From: Pholiota molesta
Taxonomy: Eukaryota > Basidiomycota > Agaricomycetes > Agaricales > Strophariaceae
DNA: 64,000 bases
Reading direction: 5' to 3'
Assembly (NCBI GenBank): GCA_014925825.1
Contig: JACGCK010000158.1
Coordinates: forward strand, 41,129-105,128
In this document: positions 21,760-33,622 of the stretch, one piece after another
How the letters are laid out: every line of letters starts with the position of its first letter
Position numbering within the stretch: the stretch's first letter is position 1
Translations under genes and position numbers: made by a program
Notes under the pieces: model-generated
Told to the model about the DNA's origin: nothing
The model's input: the letters and a program-made list of their open reading frames with translations, nothing else
The model's database searches: none

Positions 21760-23641
21760 ATGGAAGAGACATCACCAGCTTGGACGCCAGACCCCTATGA
21801 TATCTCCCGCACGCCGTCTCTTGTATCTGTCCTGAACACCCCGCCGAATCAAGGACATCGCCACGACTTTCCTCGTTCTGCGAAGTGGTCTGTGCACATT
21901 CACATGAACCAGATTCGCTTCTTCTCTCATTCGTGACCGCGCATGTAGGTGTGCAGATGGATCTACGGTCATAGCCCAAACCGAGAGCGGGAAGTTCCAG
22001 CGCTACGACGTGTAAGTCACCTTCAACTCGCGCCGACACCGCTGCTTGACTTACCGATAGGGCTTCTCAGGACAGCGAATCGCGTGAATATCATCTGTTT
22101 CAAGCCGCATCTCTGAGCTTCGGAGACCTGATGTTGTTTCTCAGCAACGCAGGATCGATTCCCCGCCCAAGAATTCCCCCAGGCGGCGCCCGTGCTCGAT
22201 TTCGTCTGGTACCCGACCGCATCCCCACGCGAACCAGCCTCGTTCTGCTTCGTCGCTTCCGTTCGCGAGTGTCCTGTGAAACTGTTGGATGCCTCAGATG
22301 GTAGGGTGAGTCGTTCGGTGCCCCTTCCGCACTGCAGCTTCAGTGCAACATCTGACACATGCATGTGCAATAGCTCCGTGCGTCATACAAAATCGTGGAC
22401 CACCGCGAACGCTTCATCGCCCCTCACAGCCTCGCGTTCAACCTCACTGCCCAAAAGTGCGTTTTCCCACCTGCGCTTTCTGAAAAAGAGCTAACTCTTG
22501 CCTTCCGAAACCCGCTCCATACAGACTCTACTGCGGATTCGAAGACGCCATCGAAGTCTTCGACCTATCCCGGCCGGGCGAAGGCACCCGCATCTCGACG
22601 ACACCGAACAAGAAGAGCAAGGACGGGCTGAAAGGGATCATCTCCGCCCTCGCGTTTTCGCCCTCATATACCGCCGAGGAGGCGTTCTACGCTGCTGGGA
22701 GCTTTACGCCTACGCCGCATAATATCGCGCTGTTCAGCGATGCGCAGGCGGAGCCGCTGATGTATGTGGGCGGAGGGCCGCGGGCGGGTGTCACGCAGGT
22801 ACGTCTTGCGTATCCATGTTCCGTTTTGGATTCGAGGCAGAAGGAGTTGATTTTTCTTTTGGTGTTCCTCTGCATAGCTTCGGTTCAATCCGATGAAGCC
22901 GCATATTCTGTACGCGGGCTATCGTGGCCATGCGAACGGCCTGATCTATAGCTGGGATGTCCGTGCGAACGTCGACGCGCCGCTGGAGATCTTCGGCAAA
23001 TCGCCGTCGTCGACTTTGGCATCTACGCAGAGGTCGAACCAGAGGATGCACTTCGATGTAGACATCGCAGGCCGTTTGCTGAGCGCAGGGGACCAGGTGC
23101 GTGGCTCGCTGCTGTTTATGCGCTGATGCGTTTTCTGACGTGTGACGGGTTATAGGATGGGAGCGTATGCGTCTTTGAGCTTGGTGGTGGAGATGCGCTG
23201 GACGATGCTGGGATCTCCTCTTCAATGCTCGAACCTTTTAACGATGACTTGGGCTCGGACGCGAACGTCACGCTGCCGAAGCTGCGCTTCAATGCGCATG
23301 AAGGTACTGCATACGAATCCTGTCCTGGTGATACCCCTAGAGTCTGACTGTGTCATCGCATCACCCCGTACTTAGATGCGGTAGGATCCGTTGCCTTTCA
23401 TCCCTTCAAGTGTCTCTTATTATCGGCCTCCGGATCTCGGCATTTCTTGGACGATGAAGACGACGAGGGGGCTCATGATGACTCTGATGATGGGTCGAGT
23501 TTCGGCGAGGAAGGGCGGGGCCGATTGAAGTGGCGTCGATCTCGGCCTGTAACGCTCGATTCGACGATGAAAATCTGGGATCTGAGAAAGCAGAGTACTC
23601 TCGTGAAAGCAGGCGTTACATTACTCCAAATTGCAGTGTGA
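21760..23641 (+). CDS. WRAP53/TCAB1-like WD40 protein, copy A
   Basis: Nine exons: 21760-21887, 21949-22011, 22071-22083 (13 nt), 22153-22305, 22374-22456, 22525-22798, 22878-23096, 23156-23303 and 23376-23641, giving 448 residues. Family landmarks in order: WTPDPYDISRTPS, WCADGSTVIAQTES, VLDFVWYPTAS, VRECPVKLLDASDG, LRASYKIVDH with IAPHSLAFN, LYCGFEDAIEVFD, GIISALAFSP, LRFNPMKPHILYAG, NQRMHFDVDIAGRLLSAGD, DAVGSVAFHPFK and SASGSRHFLDDE, then an acidic tail and MKIWDLRKQ. The same order of motifs occurs in human WRAP53, which guides scaRNAs and telomerase to Cajal bodies. Whether fungal members serve telomerase is not established here. Every exon keeps frame. Confidence 0.85.
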
Positions 23642-23733
23642 TCAGATACCTTATTAGTACATGAAAGACGATGGCACAGAAGCGATTGAGTCAAAAAGAA
23701 AGTAAAATTTAGAACAGATAGTTCACAAGCGTC

Positions 23734-24084
23734 TCAACATTTCGTTACGGAAAAAGATTTCAGAGGAGTATTTTCTAGGCAGAGTATTCCGGTATCAGGA
23801 ATCGCGACATTTGCGGGGGTGATGCAGTTGATGTCTGTAAACGGAGTCACGGTGCCACCAGACGTGCATCCGGTGACGCTGATCGATTCTCCTTGGAACG
23901 GGACTTGGAAGCAGGATTTGGGAGCGAAAGTGCTGGAGGCGGCGCCTACAATGGTGAAGCTGGCGGCACTGGAGTCTTGGATGTTGCAATTCCCTGCTTG
24001 GTATATAGCGACGCTGTAGGCTGCAATGCAGCTCGCGATATGCGCGGCAAGAGCTAGCATGGCTGTAAGGGAAGTGAAGTGCAT
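23734..24084 (-). CDS. Small secreted six-cysteine protein, copy 1
   Basis: Single exon, 116 residues. The signal peptide MHFTSLTAMLALAAHIASCIA is followed by a mature part with six cysteines (GNC, KSC, TGC, INC, LC and the terminal KC), enough for three disulfides. No catalytic motif is seen. It is a paralogue of 25533-25883 in divergent orientation, sharing TGCTSGG, NCITPA and PDTGILCL. The 3' end meets WRAP53-like copy A convergently, 92 bp apart. Candidate effector or wall-associated protein; function unknown. Confidence 0.75.
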   Translation of the reverse strand: MHFTSLTAMLALAAHIASCIAAYSVAIYQAGNCNIQDSSAASFTIVGAASSTFAPKSCFQVPFQGESISVTGCTSGGTVTPFTDINCITPANVAIPDTGILCLENTPLKSFSVTKC

Positions 24085-24475
24085 CGCTGAATTATGGAAT
24101 GATATTATATGAGGTTATATGTTCAAACTCAAACGATGGGACATAACTAACTGGTCTGAATAATCCTAAGAAATAATAGCGGCGGAACATTAGCTTCATA
24201 TCCATTAAGAATAAATTTCTTAAATCGATGACTTACAATTTATGGTCTGAAAAGATCGATGTCTTCAAAGCTGAGGAGTTTTCCTCTAATGGTTACTTCA
24301 TATTTATAGTGTCCCAGATTTTCTGAAGAAAATTGAGCTGAGTCTTCCCTGGGACCAATAACAGGCTCCAGCTGCACATATTTTCTACGAATAGATTGGG
24401 TGATGTATCAAATGGAAGAGAAGTGGTTTCTAAAGTCGTGGATCTATTCCTATGCATTTCCCTTGCCATACATCT
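23734..24475 (-). repeat. Left arm of a local inverted repeat around the secreted-protein pair
   Basis: The gene at 23734-24084 and its 5' flank are mirrored by 25270-25883. In the flank, the stretch from TTTATGGTCTGAAAAGATCG to the block containing TGATGTATCAAATGGAAGAG matches the complement of the other arm. A third fragment of that block sits at 24843-24872. Confidence 0.65.
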
Positions 24476-25532
24476 AGGTTTTTCCAAGGGTCAGATACAA
24501 AGGCCGCAGGTACATCACGTTCGACGGCGCTTAATAAGTAGTCATGGAAAGCTTGGAGGATGACCTCACTTTAGTAGATCTGCATTCCATAACGATACGA
24601 GCACATCGCTTTGAACTTCGATGTCCATGTATGTCAGTGTCTTGCGATCCAATTTTCTTTACGAACTGAAGCCCGTGCGTCCACCATTCGGCCCGAGAAT
24701 TTCCAAATTTGTGAATGTCGTATGCTGCTGGCTCCTTTCCCATGGTTATACGTTGCTTGAAATATCAAATGAATGAGAAGTGCTCTTAACAGTTGAGAAC
24801 ATATTCCGACGAGTCTCCCTTACCATTCTTTTTTTAGGTTACTTGATGTATCAAATGGAAGAGAAGTGGTTTATGGGAGAGCTGCCATAATCATAATCAT
24901 TTGGCGCTCATTAGGCGCTCATCAAATGAGTGAGCCAGTGAGTGACTCGACTTGGACTGACGTAGATACATGGCGGAATATTAGCCGTCTGAATTTGTGG
25001 ATATTTACAAACTAAAGCGCCACGCACTGGTGTATGCTGGACACTGAGAATTTAAGGCGACGTACTACTGGTTATATATGTATTGACAGACCTATCAAAG
25101 TGTCAACAGTCACCGTGCAAGCTTTCCGCATTTTTTTACACGTCGTGGGTGAACAATTACTACTTAGCCTATCAAGCGCTTTCGAACGCAATGTAGCCGC
25201 GGCCTTTGCCTGTGACCTTGAAGAAATTGAGACGTATGGGAAGGGAAACCCATCGGAATAGATTCACGACTTCAGAAACCACTTCTTTTCCATTTGATAC
25301 ATCACCCAATCTATTCGCAAAAAAATAGTCGCAGCTGGAGCCTGTGATTGTTTCCAGGGAAATCCAGCAGAAGCTTTGTTCAAAAAATCTGGAACACTAT
25401 AAATATGAAGTACAACTAGAGGAACAGTCCTCAGCTTTGAAGACATCGATCTTTTCGCACCATAAATTGTAAGTCATCGATTTACGTTTTTGAACGCATA
25501 ACCTCATACCATCGCCATTCCATATTTTAGCG
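24085..25532. other. Divergent intergenic region between the two secreted-protein genes
   Basis: It holds the mirrored 5' flanks (24220-24475 and 25264-25490), an additional short fragment of the same repeat at 24843-24872, and no gene. Confidence 0.5.
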
Positions 25533-25883
25533 ATGCACTTGACTTCCCTTACAGCCATCCTAGCGCTTGCCGCGCATATCACGAGCTGCATCGCCGCGTA
25601 CAGCGTCACCGCATTCGCCGGCGGGAACTGCAACACCGCCGACCCCACCGGCGCCAGCATCACCGCCGTGGGCGCCAACGCCAACACCTTCGCCGCCGCA
25701 TCCTGCGCCCAGGTCCCGTTCCAAGCGCTTTCTGTCAGCGTCACCGGATGCACGTCCGGCGGCAGCGTAGGCCTGTTTACGGACGGGAACTGTATCACGC
25801 CCGCGAGCGTGCCGATTCCGGATACGGGGATACTTTGCCTGCATAATACTGCGTTCAAATCCTTTTCCGTAACAGGGTGTTGA
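25270..25883 (+). repeat. Right arm of a local inverted repeat around the secreted-protein pair
   Basis: Mirrors 23734-24475; see the left arm. The two arms are separated by about 0.8 kb of mostly single-copy sequence. Confidence 0.65.
25533..25883 (+). CDS. Small secreted six-cysteine protein, copy 2
   Basis: Single exon, 116 residues, the same length as copy 1. Signal peptide [21 protein letters not shown], then the same six-cysteine pattern (GNC, ASC, TGC, GNC, LC and terminal TGC). Third codon positions are much richer in G and C than in copy 1 (long runs such as ACCGCCGACCCCACCGGCG), although the proteins align without gaps. Role unknown; secretion is inferred from the leader only. Confidence 0.75.
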   Translation: MHLTSLTAILALAAHITSCIAAYSVTAFAGGNCNTADPTGASITAVGANANTFAAASCAQVPFQALSVSVTGCTSGGSVGLFTDGNCITPASVPIPDTGILCLHNTAFKSFSVTGC

Positions 25884-27488
25884 GCTGTAAACTATCTGTA
25901 CTCAATAGGAGTGGAATGCTCTGTAACTTTGTTCACTGTCTAGCTTTGTGGAGTAGACAGAGCAAGTCAAAGAATAGATCGAATCACACATACACTTATA
26001 CCCAAGCACATAAGTACCTCCTCCTCGCAGCGAGGGACCGATCCCATCCCCCCCGGAGACATCCACCCTCCGACGTCCGCCCGCGCCGACCAATCGCCTC
26101 CGCCAATCCCTGCCCGTCAAGTACATTCGTAGATGCATACCGGCGCAGTGCGTACCGCACGCCGCAGACCCATCCGGATTCGGCCCGAAGATCCTATAGG
26201 CTATTGGCAGCTGTGGGCTTGAATACATACATACCTTTGACGATACGCAGAACCAGAACGAGTACGAGTTCGGAAGAGGCGAGCGGGCTGCAGGCTTCGG
26301 TCAGAAGCGCCCGTCCCTGGTATATGTACATACGACACAGTGCGCGGCCATAGTCGAAATGGGAGGCCAGTTTTGAATTTAGAGAAATAGGCAGCTGCAC
26401 GGCCCTGAGTCTGAGCGCGGGCGACATACATATCTAGCCATATGCAGCACAATGACACGGAAGGACGCGTGGAATAGGGAGGACACGACGTCAAGGCCTT
26501 CGAAGATGTGACGGCATCCGCAGGGCGAACGCGGAAGACATGCGATCAGGGCCCGAGACGTTGACTAGCTCCCAGCTGGGAAGCGCAGCCGCAATCCGAG
26601 GTACGGTCTAGGTTCAGAGCGCGAGCATATATACAGACTCTATCTGACAGCGACGCACGGGTGACGCCTCTGGAGCAGGCGTACGGGAATAGAAACGGGC
26701 TGCATTCCTCCAGCAAGAGCGTGGAGAGGAAAGGCTCCGGAGCGCGGATCGATGGCAGGGGTGCGATGGACGAGACGGAGGGAGGGGATGCGAATGAATG
26801 GGTGGAGGTTGGGTGGGCGTACATATATACGAAAGCCACGGAGACCCGGTCTGTCCTCACGCACAGCTGGATATGGCAGCCCCCAGGCGAGTCGACGGCG
26901 AGAGGAGGGCCCACTGGCGGAAATGGAGCGCACGCGAAGATGCATCTCGTATACAGAACACGGAACCGGCCGCCTCGCCAGATCGTCGGCGGACGAGGGG
27001 TGTGTGCGCCAAGGAGAAAGCCTGTTTCGCATTAGGGAAGGAAAGGACACACGACGGCGCGGCGGGCGCCTGGCAGGGTGTGGTCATCAGAATACGGCGG
27101 CTGGGTGCCGGGGCGGGCGTGGGTGCGAGCGCCGAGCAGCGCGCGTCGAGCGGAGGGTTGGGAAGAAGAAGCAGCGGCAGCGGCCGACACACGGAAGGAA
27201 AACATATCAAGGGGGATGGTGCCTGTGACGTGACCCAAGGCTGTCGACCAATGGAAGTGACACTGACACGCGCCGACCCAGACGCGCCTGGACCGCGCAC
27301 GATCCACGGCGATCCATAGAAGCGCCATTCAGTGACTGGCTCTTCTACATACTCACGACCTCTGCGCGCGAGCGGGTCTCGAGTTCGTTCCTGCTACCCA
27401 CCCTCCCACTCCGCCCTGCGTACCGTCCCAGTCATCGGCCCCTGTTTCCCTCATATACCCCCCGCTCCTGCTGCGACCGACCACAAGG
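25884..27488. other. Intergenic, upstream of the F-box gene
   Basis: Several long GC-rich open frames on both strands lack any domain and have no splice-consistent extension. I read this as non-coding sequence plus the promoter of the 27.5-kb gene. Confidence 0.5.
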
Positions 27489-30400
27489 ATGGCCGCTGTG
27501 TTCAACCCCAAGATCCTGGATGCGAGCATCCGCGACGTCGCCTCCTACCTCTCCGACAACCAAAAGGTCGACCTGCTGCTCTACGCCATGCGCTCGTTTC
27601 CGTTCGAGGGGTGCGTTCCCATTTCTCTTCTCGTTTGTACCAGTGTGATGGGCGCTGTGGTGCAAGCGGCGGCGCCACACGTATTTCGCATCCCGCTCGA
27701 ATCTTCTTTTCCGTTCCTTATTGGTTCTGCATTCGGCGGCCGCTGATTGGCTTACTCTCCCTCTCCGACACACTGCAGGCGCTCACGAACGGTCATCGAG
27801 AACGCGATCCAGTCCTGCCTGCAAGTCGCCACCCTCAGCCCGGAGAACGTCGCCAAGGCGCGCATCCTCCGCGCGCGCGCGCGGAGGGCGAATGGGCTGC
27901 ATCTGGGGGCGCAAGAAGGTGAGTCGTTGCTGCGCTGTGTCCTGTATGTTGGTTGTCGACGGGCTTGTTGACGCGGGGGTGCGGTGCGGGGATAGATCTG
28001 CACGCGGCGCTGCTGGCGGAGCCGGACAACCCCGAGGCGAAGGCGCTGCTGCATCAGCGCTCCGTTACCGTGGAGAAGGTGCGTCTCTTCCTTACCCCCG
28101 GGCTCGGCTTCGCTTCTGCCGTCGTTGTCGTCCCCATCGTCCCCATCTCCCCCATCCATCATCCACCCGTGCCACCCGAGTCGAGCCCAGTCGAGTCCGT
28201 GTCCTGACCTTACCTAACGCCCCCTTCTATTCTCGCCCCCTTGTCTATGTCTAGCTCCTGTCGCCGCTCCCGCCGCACCACCTCAAGGACCGCGTCTCGA
28301 ACGAGGTCTGGCGCGAGGTCGCGCTGCACCTCCCGCGGCGCGACCTCAAGGCGCTGCTGTTCGTCCCGCACCCGCTCTCGCGCATCGCCTCGCAGCTGCT
28401 CTTCTGGGAGCTCGACCTGCACTTCACCGGTGCCGCCGCCGCGGATGGGGTCAACGCCGCGGACGAGGCGGAGGACGGCGGCGGCGGTGGTGGTGGTGGG
28501 GGTACTACCATGCGGGTGCTGGGCATCAAGGGGTGGGGGTGGGGGTAGGGGCGGGGCGAGGGAGAGGGACGACGAGGCGAGCCATGCGCAGCGGAGCGCG
28601 GACATCCTGACGCGCATCATCACGGACCCCGTGTTCGCGAGCGCGGTGCGCACGCTGCGCATCTACGCGTTCCGGCGCGACCGCGACGGGTCGATGGCGT
28701 TCCAGACGGGTGCGTCTTCCGTCTCGTTCTCTCATTCTCAGTGTGGATGGTGGATGCGTACATAGCTGACACGGGTGATGATGGGGTGGGGTGGGGTATG
28801 TAGGCATGCTGACGAACGCGCTCCCGCGCCTGATCAACCTCCGCAACGTGCACCTGTCGTCGACGAGCGACGGCATCGTGCCCGTGCTCCGCATCCTCCA
28901 GCGCACGAGCCCGCGCCTGCGCGGGCTCTCCCTCAAGTACGTACCTCGCCTCCTCCGTGCCTGTCCCTCTTTCCGCCGCGCGTCGGCCTCCTTCGTGCTT
29001 CTTTCTATCTATCCATTCATGTATTACCGGCCTCCGCTGACCACGCCCCCCTCGCACAGATCGCCCGACAGCCCCGCGGACCTCTCCTTCCTCGAATTCC
29101 GGCACCTCACGCACTTCGCATACGCCACGTCCGCCGCGCTCCCCTCCGCCTCCGGCGCGCCGCCGCCCGCCACGGCCGCCTTCCACGCTCTGCTCGCCCA
29201 AAATAAGACGACGCTGCGGACGATCGCGCTCGACCTCTCCCCCTCCCCATCCCCCTCCTCCTCCTCGCTCAACACCAACACCAACACCGCACCCATGCTC
29301 CCGAGCATGGCCGCGCACTGGACCTTCCCCGCCGCCGCGCTCAGCATCCGCAACCTCACCGCGATCTACTTCACCGGCGCCGTCCCCGCCTCTTCCTTGC
29401 TCTTCTCTGAAATCCTCGCGGGCGGGCGCCAGCTCGAGACGCTCGACGTCTCTTGCTCCACCCTGGACTCCGGTTCGCTCTCGGCGCAGGTGCGCGGGGC
29501 GGACCCTTCATCCCTACCCTTCCTCCGCAGCTTCGCGTTCACCGTCGGCGGCCTGGGGCGCAGGGTCGCGGACCGCGATCTGTTCCCCGCCATCACGGGC
29601 TTTTTGAGGGGCCGCGCGGGGCTAAGGAGCCTGAACCTGGTCGTGCAGGACGAGGGCGTGCAGCAACAGGTGGGGTTCGACGCCGCGGCGTGGGGCGTGC
29701 TGCCGAGCTTGGTGGGGCTGCGGGGGTTGCGGATCAGCTATCCGCGGGATTTGGCGCCGGGGTTGGCGGGGTGGCTGTTGCCGCGGGGGGTGCTGGCGTT
29801 GCGGGTGCAGATGGCGGGGCGGGAGGGGCGGGAGGGAAGGGAGGGAAGGGAGCTGGTGGGGTTTTTGAATGTGCGTCAAAAAGAAACAATCGTTTCCTGT
29901 TTCTTGTTGTGTTGTGCGTGCCGCTGATTGCTGATTGAATATTGAACGTCCATCATCGTGTGTGGCGTGTTATAGCAACTGCGCCCCGGCATCCCGCCGA
30001 CGCTGCGCTTCGTGGGCCTGACGGACGTCAGCGTGCGCAACGCGGCGGCGGTCGTGGAGGCGGGCTTCCCGATGGTGCGCGTCGTGCGGATTGGGAACAG
30101 CTATTGGACGGTGCACCGCGGCGGCGCGTCTTCCGCCAATGCTAACAACAACAATCCCAACACTACCAGCACCGCGGCGTCCTCCTCGTCTTCGTCGACA
30201 ACGATAGGCGTCTCAGGAAGCACCGCGAATGCGGGTACCAGCGCCGGCGCCGGGGCAAGTAGTAGCGCCGTGCGCCATCACCACGTGCACATCCACGCGC
30301 ACCCGCCGGCGGGCGCGCCGCACGCCCGCCGTGGTGCGCTGCTCGGCGGGGGCAGCACGTCCGCGTCCGGCTCCTCTAGCGGGGGTGGTGATAGTCTGGG

Positions 30401-30617
30401 TATGGGCGGCGGCGGCGGTAGTTTGGGTATGAGTGGGACTGGGATGAGTGGGACTGGGATGAGTGGCGGCGGTGGGATGAGTGGGATGGGAACGGGGACG
30501 GGGATCGAGCTCGAGCAGTGGCCGCGGCGGCGCGCGATGTACCACGCGCGGGAGTGGCTCGAGTGGCTGGGGTGCGAGGACGCGATGCTCCGCGATCCGT
30601 CGGCGTTTGTGGGCTAG
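27489..30617 (+). CDS. TPR-like / F-box / leucine-rich-repeat protein
   Basis: Eight exons: 27489-27610, 27779-27918, 27996-28078, 28255-28515, 28592-28709, 28804-28936, 29060-29870 and 29976-30617, giving 769 residues. Residues about 1-115 form a helical TPR-like region (ATLSPENVAKARILRARA, LLAEPDNPEAKALL). An F-box follows (VSNEVWREVALHLPRRDLKA to LFWELDLHF), then irregular LRR-type strands (SAVRTLRIYAF, LPRLINLRNVHL, LRSLNLVVQD, LVGLRGLRISY). A Gly/Ser/Met low-complexity insert with HHHVHIHAH sits before a conserved end (LEQWPRRRAMYHAREWLEWL). F-box proteins recruit substrates to SCF ubiquitin ligases. Intron 4 (28516-28591) is uncertain in this G-rich stretch; other joins are phase-consistent. 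Confidence 0.8.
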
Positions 30618-33600
30618 GGCGAGGGCGAGGACGAGGAGGTGACGCAAAATTTTTTGGGGGTCTGACGTGCTTGTTTTCGCTCTTTTTGTTTTTGGTTTTG
30701 GTGTTGCTTTTTTTATATGTATATTAATCCACTCGCTCTGCTCATCTGCTTTATTTTTTTGTGGTGTTTTTTTTTTTGCAGGACGTGGCGTGGATTTCTG
30801 TGCAGTAGGAAAAACCTTGCGGCGCGCCATCTGCGAGGTGCTATATTTCCCTATTTTGTTTCAACGGCGCCTCTCAAGATTATCCTGTTACCACATGAGT
30901 CAACTGGTTCGTCGTCCAACTCTCCAATGTTTTATCACTGTCGGTGTTTCGAGCTGTAAGACACAGGGTTCGAGCTTCAAATTCAATGGACACGTTCGTC
31001 TTTGAACGCACCCACGGGCTGGATGTTATCTTGGACTCAAAGATATCGCCTGGATTTAGGAATGTGAAAGCGTCCTACTCCAGACATTAACGACGTCATG
31101 CCCGAGCTCCAACTCAGCTCAAGATTAATTTTGCCCTTTCTCATTTTGGAACTGGGTTGGGGTTTGAACGTTGAACATTGAGATCGAGACGCGGTCGTAG
31201 CCTTCCAGACTCAAAATGCATGCATGCTTTGGGCGATCTCATCTCCATAGTTCCTCTGGCTCTATCTCATCGACACGCGATATCAAGGAGCGCACATCCT
31301 GAGCTTGTGAGCCCTGCTTTCATTTCCGAGGCTGTCCTAAATTACAGGTGGCTGGGAACCTATCTCCCATCTCGCCGCGTGTGGCGAACATACGTTACCT
31401 ACTGAGATATGGACAGTCGAGATTGGGGTACGTATCTCCCAGGCCCTCTGCTGATCGACTGCGAGAAGCGTCGTGCTATGTCTGTTTGCCTGGGAACGAG
31501 AGGGCCAGATATGGGCCGGTGCTGCGTCGAGACGCTGCGAGATGGCGAGCCTGATGACATGCGCATCGAGACTTCATGACAAGGTGGATAAATGTTTTTG
31601 CTCCCCGGGAAAAGAGATTGCGCTGGTTATTGCGCTACGTTTGGACGCGATGCCAGACGCCTGGAAATGACTTCCAACGCGGTTCTCGAACGCGCTGCTG
31701 TAAGTGGTGTTCTGAAATTATATTGTGCATAGTCTGGACGTCGGATCGGACCGAGGTCCGTATCATACAATGCCGAAGCGGCAGTGTTCGAACTTCGCAT
31801 TTTGGCGTCCAAGCGGAATTTGAGAGTTTCTTGGACAGACATCGTTCGCGTTGACAGGATCCAGGCCATGGCAACTCTATTGACAACTATCACACATTAT
31901 TTCTGTTGAGATTTGGACCATGGTATCACACTCCGATTACCGGCGCTAAGTCTGGAACGCGCCAAAGACAAAAATTGACCACGGCATACGTTAGACAATG
32001 GAGGCCAGCCAATTTTGAATGCTTCGTTACCAGGAGCTTATACATAGACATTTTCAGTTGAAGAACGGCTATGATATCGCCATGGATAACCCGAGGCAGC
32101 GCTCACAAGCGTACTCTTCGGCGCAGGCGAGTCTGGATGAGGCGAGCCCATACAAGCGACGGCGACGAAGCACTTTCATTCTTCCTCCGAGGTGCGCACG
32201 GGCTGTTTATATTTGCAATATATTGAATGGGCCATTCGTGGGCGTGGTCCATTCTTTGTATCCGTTGCGGCGAGTCTGTTAATAACAAAAAGATTATCAG
32301 ATGGTCTAGCCCTCCTCATCTATGCCTTGCTCTTCTGAAGAGATGCTATGCAAGCGCTCGTTGCAGAGCGCGACGGTGTACGATGTAGTGTTGAAGTTCG
32401 CACGTGGCCAATGACCTTGGCACGCGCGCTGTCCATGCCAGCTGCACGCACGCGCTCGCCTTTAGGCCAGCGACGTTCGGTTACAGCACAAGCGCGCGTA
32501 TGTTCCTTGGACGTTCGCCGCATGTTCTTGCTGTCCGTAACAGATTGAAAAGGCCTTGGAAATGTTTATGTTCTTTGTGTCTACCACGGCGAGTACCTAG
32601 TGAGAAATTGTCTTTTAGCCCTCGCCTATACCATCATTTGTTTGAGTCGCTACGCAGCTGGAGCGACAAAATCTGCATCAGTGATTCCGCAAATATAGGC
32701 GCCCAATGCATGAGCAGAACGGTATCCTCTGTAGCGCGTGAGTCTGATCGCAGCCGAGCGTACGACGCACGAATGGACACACTTAGGTTTATACCTATAA
32801 ACCCACCTATGGTGTCGGTCAAATGGGGAACTCGAACTTGGGGAAATCACGCATGCCAAGATAAAAATAAGGAAGGTAATCTCCGGTGCACACCAGTACC
32901 TGTCTAGTTTGACGCTGAGCGCTTGTTGGTATTTAACTGAAATAGAAATTATCTTGGCTGTGCTTCTATGTGCATTGCGGGCACCCAGCATTCCCTAATT
33001 CCAACAGGCAAGACAGGTGAAAGTTACGATCACAATGAAAGAAGAATTCGATGAACTGGTAGTCCGATCATAGAGGGAGTAAGGTGGCATGTTACAATTG
33101 ATATTCGAAATCAAACATAAATCTTGGACAGCCTGTGGTTACTTCTAATATTGCCCACAATGGGATCGCGAAATTCGAATCAGTAAGCAGAGATTGATAA
33201 ACAACCTCGCCAACCTGTCTAAATACCACTTGATTATAATGCCCACTTACCAAAGCCCGTCTGCACTGAGATCCAGCCTACATTTGCCCAATTCTTGACT
33301 GTTCTACATGAGGCCTAGCAGGTTGTTCGGACTGGGATTTAACCTTTGGGGCAGGGGTCCTTGTGGCGCGCGCCCACTAAAGATATGAAGTTGCGAATGA
33401 AGCGGACAATTGAATTGTCTAAATCCAGTCGAACGATTAAAGTAGAGGGACTTGGAAAGGAACTCATTAAATCCGCACTGACTGACAAATGTGTATATAA
33501 AGCTCTATGCGTTACTTGTAAGCCTCACTACTACACGAATACAAGCCTTGTAAGCTATCTTTTTCTCTATTACAACTCATTTTCTCACTCAATATTTCGT

Positions 33601-33622
33601 TTGACTTGGAAATACAGCTCAT
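30618..33622. other. Intergenic, no supported gene
   Basis: Nothing recognisable on either strand. The last 130 bp carry the promoter of the gene at 33623. Confidence 0.5.
33494..33501 (+). promoter_or_regulatory. TATA box of the 33.6-kb gene
   Basis: TATATAAA 122 nt upstream of the ATG at 33623, leaving room for a short leader. Confidence 0.45.

Larger units (their letters stand above)
19440..23641 (+). repeat. Left arm of a large inverted duplication
   Basis: This block (secreted-protein relic, GST -, WRAP53-like +) reappears in reverse orientation at 52097-58190. Non-coding similarity supports duplication rather than parallel gene gain. Examples are the GST 3' flank at 19890-20050 against 57430-57610, and 21215-21450 against 56130-56330, which share a run containing CATGATGATGATTGTGATTA and its complement. 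The left arm lacks the counterpart of GST2. Confidence 0.8.

Noticed and set aside
27332..27922. 196-codon plus-strand frame overlapping the start of the F-box gene
   Set aside because: It is out of frame with the F-box exons and crosses their introns; a shadow of GC-rich sequence.
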